Positions 1 to 5,707 are shown, counted from the first letter of the stretch. The stretch is DNA of 7,755 bases from an uncultured Eubacteriaceae bacterium (GCA_947565475.1 CANOGI010000097.1:1-7755), one strand, 5' to 3'. Translations and numbers: made by a program. The notes: a model not told the origin generated them from the sequence alone.

Positions 1-421
1 GTTTTGAGATAACTCTTTCTGAAATATCTTTCATGTCGGCCGCTCTCGCTTTAAAATATTCGTCTTCCATATTAGCGAACATTTCAGAAAGATCATCGCC
101 TGTTTTGGCCACAGCGTATTCAGCGTTTACAAGCTGGTTTTTAATTTTATCTATAATAGCGTCGTTAAAATCGTCATCATCGAGCATCATAGAGTGAACC
201 TCAAAAATAGCGGCGTTATTCTCGCCAACTTCTTTTAGAGCTTTATCATAAAGTACGCTGAGTTCTTGAGCGGCTTTTTCCTTAGCTTCCTCAAACCGAG
301 CTATCTCAGCATCAATATTATCAATTTTGCTTCTTCTTACCTGATGTTGGCCTTTGGAATTAAATAAAATTTTTCCTATAGCTATCCCTCTAAATATAGA
401 TTTGCCACTGAAATTTTCCAT
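1..421 (-). CDS. ptsI: Enzyme I of the PTS (phosphoenolpyruvate-protein phosphotransferase), N-terminal part
   Basis: Partial gene: 140 codons are visible and the reading frame stays open at the left window edge. Enzyme I is the cytoplasmic kinase that takes phosphate from PEP and passes it to HPr. The translation begins MENFSGKSIFRGIAIGK and continues with a charged helical stretch (about residues 28-130) containing DAEIARFEEAKEKAAQEL, EVHSMMLDDDDF and LVNAEYAV. This is the pattern of the HPr-binding N-terminal domain of the family. The family is about 540-575 residues long, so the active-site His (near 190) and the PEP-binding barrel lie outside the window. I chose the ATG at 421 because GAAAGG (431-436) lies 9 bases upstream. 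An in-frame ATG at 430 would touch that site. ptsH lies upstream on the same strand, but 612 bases of repeats separate them, which is unusual for a ptsHI pair. No convincing private promoter was seen. Confidence 0.93.
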   Translation of the reverse strand, partial: MENFSGKSIFRGIAIGKILFNSKGQHQVRRSKIDNIDAEIARFEEAKEKAAQELSVLYDKALKEVGENNAAIFEVHSMMLDDDDFNDAIIDKIKNQLVNAEYAVAKTGDDLSEMFANMEDEYFKARAADMKDISERVISK

Positions 422-430
422 TACAATCAT

Positions 431-436
431 CCTTTC
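431..436 (-). promoter_or_regulatory. Ribosome binding site that decides the ptsI start
   Basis: GAAAGG on the minus strand lies 9 bases before the ATG at 421. The in-frame ATG at 428-430 directly abuts this site and is too close to be served by it, so translation should begin at 421. Confidence 0.6.
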
Positions 437-475
437 AGTTTAAGCTTATATTAATCTTACTTAAAAAAATGGATA

Positions 476-611
476 TATAGTCAAATCACTTAAAAAACGA
501 ACAAGTTCGGCGCCTAAAAATGACTTTTGCTGTGTTATCGTCAGTCGGCATAGGATTTGGGCTATGCTCTCTTTCCTCTTCTTTTGCTCTTTTTTTAGTG
601 ATTTGACTATA
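476..611 (+). repeat. MITE-like element, copy 1
   Basis: A 136-base non-coding element bounded by perfect 15-base terminal inverted repeats: TATAGTCAAATCACT at 476-490 and its complement at 597-611. With mismatches the repeats extend further inward into A/T runs. Its left half carries CGAACAAGTTCGG and TTATCGTCAGTCGGCATAGG, which recur in the copies at 3536 and 3659. The ends read TA-TAGTCAA...TTGACTA-TA. This is compatible with a TA target duplication of the Tc1/mariner-IS630 type, but the duplication cannot be separated from the repeat by eye. It has no coding capacity, so any mobility would need a transposase from elsewhere. Confidence 0.8.
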
Positions 612-622
612 ATACTGCACAT

Positions 623-1000
623 AGTATAGAAAACAAAAAAATTATTTTACTCAAAATTTTTCAAACCGCGAGATATTCTTTTTAAGCTTTAGGGAAATAC
701 CGCACAAAGAGGAAACAAAAATAATTTTACGAAAAAATACGCTCCTAACAAAAAAGCGTTTTCGTCTAAGTTGGATTGAAAATCCTACGTTTACGCTCAA
801 TAGGTGCCGCAAAGATGTGCGGGCGGCTTTTAGTCGACTTTTGCGTAGCAAAAGCACTGACTACTCGCACGCTCCTGCTCCTGCTAAAATTATTTTTACT
901 TTGAATTATGCGGTGTTTCCTTAGGTGTTTGCCTCACAAACACCTAAGGCTTAAATTTTGCCGCTACTACACTCATAAAATATTTTTTTGTTTTTATACT
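623..1000. repeat. Long foldback (imperfect inverted-repeat) element, about 378 bp
   Basis: The two halves pair with each other over most of their length. AGTATAGAAAACAAAAAAAT (623-642) pairs with the complement ending at 1000 (one-base indel). The tract around 685-694 pairs with 945-956. The arm 693-729 pairs with 885-920, sharing GGAAA/TACCGCA and AATAATTTTA, with small indels. Further local hairpins sit inside, at 806-827, 831-863 and 919-949. It appears non-coding. The ends differ from the TATAGTCAA family, although the inner part (a hairpin followed by CACTG..CTCGC and an AAAATTATTTTTA tract) resembles the interior of the copy at 3659-3865. It may be a second MITE family or a structured RNA region transcribed between ptsH and ptsI. 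Confidence 0.65.
919..949. repeat. Perfect 13-bp hairpin inside the foldback element
   Basis: CCTTAGGTGTTTG (919-931) and its exact complement (937-949) flank a 5-base loop. The flanks are only moderately T-rich and there is no U-run directly after the stem on either strand. It is therefore not called a terminator, although it would be a very stable structure in the ptsH-ptsI transcript. Confidence 0.75.
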
Positions 1001-1033
1001 TCTTTTATCCGCTTTTTAACGGGAGATTAGATA

Positions 1034-1291
1034 TTACAAGTTGGTTTTGAAGAATTCTTCTATTTTAGCCGCCGCTTCTGTCTCATCGTCTCCTGTTACC
1101 TCAACTGTTATTTCGTTTCCCTGCTTTACCCCAAGAGACATAACGGACATAAGCTTAGTAGCGTCCGCTTCTTTGCCGTTGGCTTTAATAATAATTTTAG
1201 AAGATACGGTTTTCGCGGTTTTCGCGAGAAGTCCAGCCGGTCTCGCGTGAATTCCTATTTCATCCGTAATAACATAATTAAATTTAATCAT
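1034..1291 (-). CDS. ptsH: Phosphocarrier protein HPr
   Basis: HPr is the small cytoplasmic phosphocarrier that takes phosphate from enzyme I on His15 and passes it to EIIA domains and to PRD regulators. The protein has 85 residues, close to the family length of about 88. The active-site motif GIHARPAG places His15 and Arg17 as expected, and the MSLG motif (51-54) is present. The interval from His15 to MSLG equals that of B. subtilis HPr with no gap, and NGK (38-40) also aligns. Position 46 is Lys (A-T-K-L-M) instead of the regulatory Ser46 phosphorylated by HPr kinase. The start at 1291 follows AAGGAGG. The gene begins 23 bases after the stop of the EIICBA gene, so the two are co-transcribed. 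Family assignment is certain; the consequence of Lys46 is inferred. Confidence 0.97.
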   Translation of the reverse strand: MIKFNYVITDEIGIHARPAGLLAKTAKTVSSKIIIKANGKEADATKLMSVMSLGVKQGNEITVEVTGDDETEAAAKIEEFFKTNL

Positions 1292-1314
1292 TTTAAAGTC
1301 CTCCTTAATAATAA

Positions 1315-3465
1315 TTATTTGATTGAAATTATTTTAGTATTAATGTTTCCATTATCATTTGTAATAATATTAATTTCTGAAAAATCATCAGAATTTGTGA
1401 CTATAACAGGTGTAACTGTTCTGTATCCCGCTTTAGAGATGCCATCGAGATCCACGTTTACAAGAAGATCACCTTTTTTTATTTTTTGTCCGTTTTCTAC
1501 TTTAACATCATAATATTTTCCGTTTAGCTGCACTGTATCAATACCCACATGTATAAGAAGCTCAACTCCACTGTTTGATATAAGACCCAAAGCGTGTTTT
1601 GTATCATAAACCATTTGAACCTCGCCATCAAAAGGAGCGAAAACTTTTCCATCAGTCGGTTCAATGGCCGCGCCGTTACCAAGCATTCCCTCAGAAAATA
1701 CTCCGTCGTCAACGCCGGAAAGTTCTATAACTTTACCCGTCATAGGAGCGAATATATCCGTTCGCACATCTTTTTTGACGTTTTCTGTTTTCTCTCGCTC
1801 AATGGAGGAAATCTCAACAGGCGCATCACTTTCGGGACTCATAAGATAGTCTTCAAGATTAGATTTAATTACGGTAACTCGTGGCCCATAAATCACTTGT
1901 ACGCCATTTCCTTTATGAATAACACCTGAAGCCCCGGAGGCTTTTAAATCCGCTTCATTAACGAGTTTTGGCTCATAAACGGTAATACGAAGTCTTGTAG
2001 CACAACAATCAACATCGCTTATATTTTTTTTGCCTCCAAGTCCTCTTGTGATAAGAGCTGAGATGGGGTCCGCAGATCCATCACCGCTATTTTTGGGGTT
2101 TTTAGCGGCGTTGACATCAGCTCGGGTATAAAGTTTTGTCTCCTCATTGTCAGCCTCACGACCAGGGGTTTTCAAATTTAATTTAGAAATAAGAACAGAA
2201 AATAACAAATAGTACACAACGAAGTAAACTAATCCAACAATTATTATCCATATCCAATTTGTTTTTTCATTTCCGGGCAGAATACCAAAGAGGAAGAGGT
2301 CAATAATACCTCCGGAAAAAGTCATACCTACCCCAACATTAAATATATGCATAAACATATACGCCGCGCCTGCCAGCACACAATGAATACCATACAATAG
2401 AGGCGCCACAAAAAGGAAAGTAAACTCAAGCGGTTCTGTAATACCCGTAAGCATAGATGTAAGAGCGGCGGATAAAAGAAGAGTGCCGACTATTTTTCTT
2501 TTTTCGCTTCTCGCGCATTTATACATAGCGAGAGCGGCGCCAGGAAGTCCAAAAATCATAAGAGGGAATTTTCCTGACATAAACCTTGTGGCTGAAACCG
2601 CAAATTCCGTACAGCTTGGGTCGGCTAATTGAGCAAAGAATATATTCTGAGCGCCTTGAATAAGTTGCCCGTTTATTTCCATTGTACCGCCTACAGCCGT
2701 TTGCCAGAAGGGAAGGTAAAATACGTGATGCAGACCGAAAGGAATAAGGAGTCTTTCCATAAAACCATAAAGTAATGTGCCATAGTAGCCAGATTGCATT
2801 ACAAGAGCTCCGATTTTAGCTATTCCAATGCCGACATAAGGCCAAAGGAAATACATTAATATTCCTATAACAACGTAAGCCACTGAGCCTATAATTGGTA
2901 CAAATCTTGTTCCGCCAAAAAATGAGAGTACCTGAGGAAGCTCAATTTTATAAAATCTATTATGGAGCGCCGCCACACCAAGACCGACTATAATACCCCC
3001 GAATACACCCATATTGAGTGTTGTAATACCGAGAATATCTCCGTATGAGTTAGCGGCGAGAACACCCCTTGAAACAAGATTCTCGCATGATTCGGCGACA
3101 GTGGCGCCTTCGCCTCCGATAAGGAGCATCGCGCTTATGGAAGTGTGCATAATAATGAACGCGATTACCGCCGCTAACGCCGCAACTTCTTTTTCTTTCT
3201 TCGCCATACCGATAGCCACACCAACGGCGAATATAAGGGGCAGATTCTCAAATACCGAATTACCGGCTGAGCTCATAACGGAAAGAATAGCGTATATAAC
3301 CGTTCCGGGGCCCATTATTCCCATAAGATTATATGTCTCAAGCGTTGTTATATTAGTAAAAGAACTGCCTAAACCCAGCAGAAGCCCGGCGACGGGTAAA
3401 AGGGCTATAGGGAGCATAAATGAACGTCCTACACGCTGTAAAATTCCAAATATTTTATCTTTCAT
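1315..3465 (-). CDS. ptsG: PTS glucose-family permease EIICBA
   Basis: This membrane permease imports and phosphorylates a hexose, most likely glucose, using phosphate from HPr. It has 716 residues; B. subtilis PtsG has 699 with the same domain order. EIIC (about 1-430) has many hydrophobic segments and the motifs MLPIALLPVAGLLLGLG, IPFGLHHVFY and GITEPLEF (GITE at 341-344). EIIB (about 466-545) has DVDCCATRLR, in which Cys488 aligns with the phospho-cysteine and Cys487 is an extra neighbour. EIIA (about 570-705) has His624 in TKHALGL and phospho-acceptor His639 in LLIHVGIDTV. A charged linker joins EIIB to EIIA. The ATG at 3465 follows AAGGAGG with ideal spacing. All catalytic residues are present and no frame break is seen. 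The glucose/maltose/N-acetylglucosamine branches share these motifs, so glucose is inferred from overall similarity to PtsG and from the glcT-ptsG-ptsH-ptsI order. Confidence 0.93.
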   Translation of the reverse strand: MKDKIFGILQRVGRSFMLPIALLPVAGLLLGLGSSFTNITTLETYNLMGIMGPGTVIYAILSVMSSAGNSVFENLPLIFAVGVAIGMAKKEKEVAALAAVIAFIIMHTSISAMLLIGGEGATVAESCENLVSRGVLAANSYGDILGITTLNMGVFGGIIVGLGVAALHNRFYKIELPQVLSFFGGTRFVPIIGSVAYVVIGILMYFLWPYVGIGIAKIGALVMQSGYYGTLLYGFMERLLIPFGLHHVFYLPFWQTAVGGTMEINGQLIQGAQNIFFAQLADPSCTEFAVSATRFMSGKFPLMIFGLPGAALAMYKCARSEKRKIVGTLLLSAALTSMLTGITEPLEFTFLFVAPLLYGIHCVLAGAAYMFMHIFNVGVGMTFSGGIIDLFLFGILPGNEKTNWIWIIIVGLVYFVVYYLLFSVLISKLNLKTPGREADNEETKLYTRADVNAAKNPKNSGDGSADPISALITRGLGGKKNISDVDCCATRLRITVYEPKLVNEADLKASGASGVIHKGNGVQVIYGPRVTVIKSNLEDYLMSPESDAPVEISSIEREKTENVKKDVRTDIFAPMTGKVIELSGVDDGVFSEGMLGNGAAIEPTDGKVFAPFDGEVQMVYDTKHALGLISNSGVELLIHVGIDTVQLNGKYYDVKVENGQKIKKGDLLVNVDLDGISKAGYRTVTPVIVTNSDDFSEINIITNDNGNINTKIISIK

Positions 3466-3535
3466 AACTCAAACCTCCTTAAAAATATTTGATTATAAAT
3501 TATTTTTATATAGAAACTATTTGAAAACCTTAATA

Positions 3536-3634
3536 TATAGTCAAATCACTTAAAAAACGAACAAGTTCGGCGGCTAAAAATCCTTTTTGCCGAGTTATCG
3601 TCAGCCGGCATAGGCTTTCGGCTATTTGACTATA
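3536..3634 (+). repeat. MITE-like element, copy 2 (short form)
   Basis: A 99-base element with 11-base perfect terminal repeats, TATAGTCAAAT (3536-3546) and ATTTGACTATA (3624-3634). Its first 80 or so bases are nearly identical to copy 1, including CACTTAAAAAACGAACAAG and TTATCGTCAGCCGGCATAGG. It then jumps straight to the right end, so the right half present in copy 1 is deleted. It lies 24 bases from copy 3, in the same orientation. Confidence 0.8.
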
Positions 3635-3658
3635 AATATGTTTTGAGCTTTATATCGT

Positions 3659-3865
3659 TATAGTCAATCAACTTGAAAACGAACAAGTTCGGCGTATAAA
3701 AATCCTTTTTTCTACGTTATCGTCAGTCGGCATAGGCTCTGACTATGCTCTCCTTTCCAGGACGCATGGGCGAGCAGTAAAGCGAAGCTTTACGACCAGC
3801 CACTGCCTCGCGAAAATAATTTTTATTTCGCCTTCTTTTGCCCATTTTCAAGTAGATTGACTATA
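3659..3865 (+). repeat. MITE-like element, copy 3 (long form)
   Basis: A 207-base element. Its end repeat TATAGTCAATCAACTTGAAAA (3659-3679) matches the complement at 3845-3865 with one mismatch. The left half matches copies 1 and 2 (CGAACAAGTTCGGCG, TTATCGTCAGTCGGCATAGG). The right half is longer and contains the hairpin GTAAAGC-GAA-GCTTTAC and a CGCGAAAATAA/TTATTTCG inverted repeat. It is non-coding. The size differences among copies fit a family with internal deletions. Confidence 0.8.
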
Positions 3866-3906
3866 GTTTTCAAACAGTTCATAGAATATATCTGAAAACA
3901 CTGTTA

Positions 3907-3917
3907 CGGTTAATATT
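3907..3917. promoter_or_regulatory. 11-base motif shared with the operon promoter dyad (possible operator half-site)
   Basis: CGGTTAATATT here is identical to part of both arms of the inverted repeat around the promoter at 4981-5031. It lies upstream of ptsG. Only the identity is seen; a regulatory role is inferred, and no promoter hexamers were recognised at matching positions here. Confidence 0.3.
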
Positions 3918-4032
3918 GAAACGGTATAAAAATAAAAACAAGCTTTCAATAAAAATATATATAACTTTATTTTTTTGCTGATTGACACTAAAGATTTTGT
4001 AAATCGCTATAGCTATAAAATTAGGCCGGATT

Positions 4033-4869
4033 TTAATTATTTTTAGAAATTCTTCTCAAATGTACAGTAAGAAACATCATTTCCTCCTCGCTGATTTTTT
4101 TATTATATTTAGCTGAAATATAGCCTCTTATTTTAACCGCGCATTCATAATCATGGCTATATCTCTCTTTTATCATATTTTGAAGCATAGTGTCGTCATC
4201 AGCGACAATTTTGTTTTTAAACAGCCTTTGCCCAAAAAATTTCATATGAGTAATAAATCTGCTGTAATTTAGAGTTTCCGTATTTAATTCCATATTATAA
4301 TATTTTTTTACGATTTCAACTACGGATTGTATCATTTCCGTGATATATACCATATCGTTTATATTAGTATCCAAAGAGGCATTGACGATATGTAAAGTTA
4401 TGAAACCGGCTTCGTCATCTGATAATTCTATGGAAAGTTTTTTATTTATAAGCTCTATCGCCTTTTTTCCTATGCCATATTCTATTGGATAAAAATTTTG
4501 TATCTCTGAGAGAAGAGCGTTTTTATACTCAAGAGCTTTGTTTTTTCTTTCAATAGCGAAGCAAATATGATCAGTAAGCGTTATATTTATGTTTTTATTA
4601 AGTTTTTTTCCGAGAGTACATTCGGCCAAGTCTATTATTTCGCTACATACTTCTATATACTCAATAGGGATTTCACTAAAGAGCTGCTGCAATTTATTAG
4701 ACTCCAGTTTATCAGCGACCTTATATATTTTTTCTATTTTATCTTCCGGAATAACCGAACCAATTTGTTTTTTAAATCCTATTCCCAGCCCCCTTAAAAT
4801 TATTTCATTACCATTGCTGTCAACTGAGCATACAATATTGTTATTGACAACTTTCGTTATTTTAAACAT
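4033..4869 (-). CDS. licT: BglG/LicT/GlcT-family transcriptional antiterminator
   Basis: This RNA-binding regulator stabilises an antiterminator hairpin (RAT) so that RNA polymerase reads past a leader terminator. Its activity is set by PTS phosphorylation. The protein has 278 residues; B. subtilis LicT has 277. The N-terminal RNA-binding domain (1-56) carries ITKVVNNNIV and GLGIGFKKQIG. Two PRD domains follow, with all four expected histidines: His101 (LTDH), His160 (TLHIVNA), His208 (RFITH) and His270 (LTVHLRR). These lie one residue from the LicT positions 100, 159, 207 and 269. I chose the ATG at 4869, which follows AGAGGTGA. A longer frame starting at 4935 would run through the leader terminator and lacks the family's N-terminus. 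Sequence resembles LicT, while gene order (regulator, ptsG, ptsH, ptsI) matches GlcT, so the symbol is a subfamily guess. The RAT and terminator upstream imply autoregulation. Confidence 0.93.
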   Translation of the reverse strand: MFKITKVVNNNIVCSVDSNGNEIILRGLGIGFKKQIGSVIPEDKIEKIYKVADKLESNKLQQLFSEIPIEYIEVCSEIIDLAECTLGKKLNKNINITLTDHICFAIERKNKALEYKNALLSEIQNFYPIEYGIGKKAIELINKKLSIELSDDEAGFITLHIVNASLDTNINDMVYITEMIQSVVEIVKKYYNMELNTETLNYSRFITHMKFFGQRLFKNKIVADDDTMLQNMIKERYSHDYECAVKIRGYISAKYNKKISEEEMMFLTVHLRRISKNN

Positions 4870-4893
4870 GTCATCACCTCTAATTATGAAATA

Positions 4894-4944
4894 AATAAAA
4901 AAAGACCATTTCGCAAGCAAAAAAATGCTTTGCAAAAATGGTCT
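4894..4944 (-). terminator. Leader intrinsic terminator controlled by antitermination
   Basis: On the minus strand AGACCATTTTTGCAAAGC pairs with GCTTGCGAAATGGTCT around a short T-rich loop. A run of seven Ts follows, before the antiterminator gene. The 5' arm overlaps the last five bases of the RAT (4940-4944), so the two hairpins exclude each other, as known for LicT/BglG-controlled leaders. Confidence 0.88.
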
Positions 4945-4968
4945 TGCCCTTCTGATAGGTCACAATCC
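4940..4968 (-). promoter_or_regulatory. RAT ribonucleic antiterminator site of the LicT/SacT/BglG class
   Basis: The 29-base minus-strand site starts GGATTGTGACC and ends GGGCAAGACC. The remembered family consensus starts GGATTGTTACTG and ends GGCAAAACC, so both conserved ends match, at the normal total length. It lies upstream of and overlaps the terminator arm, the standard arrangement. The encoded antiterminator 71 bases downstream is the natural binder. It resembles LicT/SacT-type RATs more than the diverged ptsG RAT of B. subtilis. Confidence 0.88.
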
Positions 4969-4980
4969 AATAACAATATT

Positions 4981-5031
4981 AAATATTAACCGCTATTTAA
5001 TTATATACATATTATACAGCGGTTAATATTT
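4981..5031. repeat. Perfect 14-bp inverted repeat around the promoter (candidate operator)
   Basis: AAATATTAACCGCT (4981-4994) and its exact complement AGCGGTTAATATTT (5018-5031) are separated by 23 bases. One arm fills most of the spacer between -35 and -10 and the other lies just after the expected transcription start. Only one arm would be in the RNA, so a DNA-binding site is more likely than an RNA hairpin. Confidence 0.65.
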
Positions 5032-5039
5032 TTTGTCAA
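5011..5039 (-). promoter_or_regulatory. Sigma-A promoter of the PTS operon
   Basis: On the minus strand TTGACA (5034-5039) and TATAAT (5011-5016) are both perfect consensus hexamers with the ideal 17-base spacer. Transcription should start near 5004, leaving a leader of about 135 bases that contains the RAT and terminator before the antiterminator start codon. Confidence 0.9.
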
Positions 5040-5130
5040 TACACTAAGTTAAAATTGTATGATTTTATAAAATTAAGATGTGAAATTTAAGCATATTGCA
5101 CAATTACTCTAAAATGATTTTATTGAGAGC

Positions 5131-5239
5131 TATAGTTAAAGAACTTGAAAAATAAGCAGGTTTGGCGGTCAAAAATCAATAGGGTATAAAAAATAGGAGA
5201 CAATTATTTTATCTCCCATTTTTTTATAATTTAACTATA
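5131..5239 (+). repeat. Decayed MITE-like element, copy 4
   Basis: Ends TATAGTTAA (5131-5139) and TTAACTATA (5231-5239) are mutated versions of the family ends. The left part (GAACTTGAAAAATAAGCAGG, then TTTGGCGG and CAAAAATC) aligns with copy 3. The core TTATCGTCAGTCGGCATAGG is missing, and a terminator hairpin occupies the right half. It has the same orientation as the other copies. It appears older than copies 1-3. Confidence 0.6.
5187..5225. terminator. Bidirectional intrinsic terminator
   Basis: GGAGA (5196-5200) pairs with TCTCC (5212-5216). After one mismatch the stem continues into flanking A-run/T-run pairs (5187-5194 with 5218-5225), which supply a U-tract on either strand. It lies about 40 bases past the stop of the secreted-protein gene and would end the sigma-factor operon. 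It sits inside the decayed repeat at 5131-5239. Confidence 0.75.
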
Positions 5240-5263
5240 TTTAAAAATTTTTGCGACTAAGCC

Positions 5264-5707
5264 TTAGTTTACTTTTATTGAGGAAGTGGTCTTTTTTCTT
5301 GTCTCCACAGCCATTCCGTTTAATGTCGCCTGATACGTATATTCTACATAATAAGAGCCTTTAGGCACCGATATAGTTTTTTCTAACGCTAAATCGTCAT
5401 TAGAAGAAGATTTTGATATTGAGTCATAAAATTTACCGTCTTTGTATATATCGGCGACAATTCTTGTACCAGCGTCAAAAACACTGATATCAGAGGATAA
5501 ATGTAATGAACCAGCGCTTGGAGAAGTTATTACACCAGAGTAACAAATAATATAATAACTCGCGTGAGGTTCCGCCGACTCATCGGTATTGTTATTATTA
5601 ATATTATTTATAACATCTGTATCAGCGAAGATTAAATTAACGGAAGTTGTCATAATCATAGCGAGTACGCAAATAAAGCTTATGGATTTTGTTAATAATT
5701 TTTTCAT
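5264..5707 (-). CDS. Small secreted protein of unknown function, last gene of the sigma-factor operon
   Basis: I do not recognise a family with confidence. The 147-residue protein starts with a typical signal peptide: MKKLLTK, a hydrophobic core (about 9-26), and a likely signal peptidase I cut after Ala28 (LIFA-DTD). An Asn/Asp-rich linker follows (about 29-43). The mature part (about 50-147) is rich in Ser, Tyr and alternating hydrophobic residues, with ASYYIICYSG near its start and KGSYYVEYTYQATLNG near its end. This suggests a small beta-sandwich. There is no LPXTG motif, lipobox or C-terminal membrane segment, so release or non-covalent surface attachment is likely. Its ATG overlaps the upstream stop as ATGA, with AAGGAG 8 bases before it, so translation is coupled to the putative anti-sigma factor. 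It could be a ligand, a partner or an output of that pathway. Resemblance to small clostridial secreted DUF families is only an impression. Confidence 0.85.
   Translation of the reverse strand: MKKLLTKSISFICVLAMIMTTSVNLIFADTDVINNINNNNTDESAEPHASYYIICYSGVITSPSAGSLHLSSDISVFDAGTRIVADIYKDGKFYDSISKSSSNDDLALEKTISVPKGSYYVEYTYQATLNGMAVETRKKTTSSIKVN

Larger units (their letters stand above)
422..1033. other. 612-base gap between ptsH and ptsI filled with repeats
   Basis: This gap holds a MITE-like element (476-611), an 11-base spacer, a long foldback element (623-1000) and the ptsI ribosome binding site. No protein gene is supported. A 68-codon open frame at 651-857 lies wholly within the foldback repeat and has no ribosome binding site or family resemblance. 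No hairpin followed by a clean U-run was found just after ptsH, so read-through from ptsH to ptsI remains plausible. Confidence 0.7.
3466..4032. other. 567-base gap between the antiterminator gene and ptsG
   Basis: The gap holds two MITE-like elements in tandem (3536-3634 and 3659-3865), the ptsG ribosome binding site, and about 165 AT-rich bases after the antiterminator gene. That last part includes one copy of an 11-base motif shared with the upstream operon promoter (3907-3917). I found no RAT-like sequence, no convincing promoter with both hexamers and no clear terminator. ptsG is therefore either transcribed from the upstream promoter or from a promoter I cannot recognise. Confidence 0.6.
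4870..5263. other. 394-base regulatory region between the sigma operon and the PTS locus
   Basis: From high to low coordinates it holds the end of the sigma-operon transcript with a bidirectional terminator inside a decayed MITE (5131-5239). Next comes about 90 bases of featureless AT-rich sequence (5040-5130), then the PTS promoter with its dyad (4981-5039), and finally the RAT and leader terminator. No additional gene is supported. Confidence 0.7.

Noticed and set aside
651..857. Minus-strand open frame of 68 codons
   Set aside because: It lies wholly inside the foldback repeat, is Arg/Lys/Phe-rich as expected of translated repeat DNA, and has no ribosome binding site.
1247..1929. Several plus-strand open frames (1247-1513, 1594-1929, 1664-1849)
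   Set aside because: All are shadows of the EIIB/EIIA part of ptsG, and the protein families on the minus strand are unambiguous.
3014..3553. Plus-strand open frame of 179 codons
   Set aside because: It lies antisense to the EIIC region of ptsG, has no ribosome binding site or family resemblance, and follows from the codon bias of the real gene.
3476..3865. CRISPR array suggested by repeated blocks
   Set aside because: The repeats are long, have inverted ends and irregular spacing, and there are no uniform spacers. They fit MITE-like elements.
3866..3905. Interlocked inverted repeats (GTTTTCA/TGAAAAC and AACAGT/ACTGTT) upstream of ptsG as a second RAT
   Set aside because: The RAT hallmarks GGATTGT and GGCAANACC are absent and no terminator follows, so an antiterminator cannot be claimed.
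4567..4894. Plus-strand open frames opposite the antiterminator gene
   Set aside because: They are antisense shadows without ribosome binding sites, and their products are low-complexity and hydrophobic.
4870..4935. Longer N-terminus for the antiterminator (22 extra residues)
   Set aside because: It would be translated from the leader terminator hairpin. The family N-terminus and a good ribosome binding site support the ATG at 4869.
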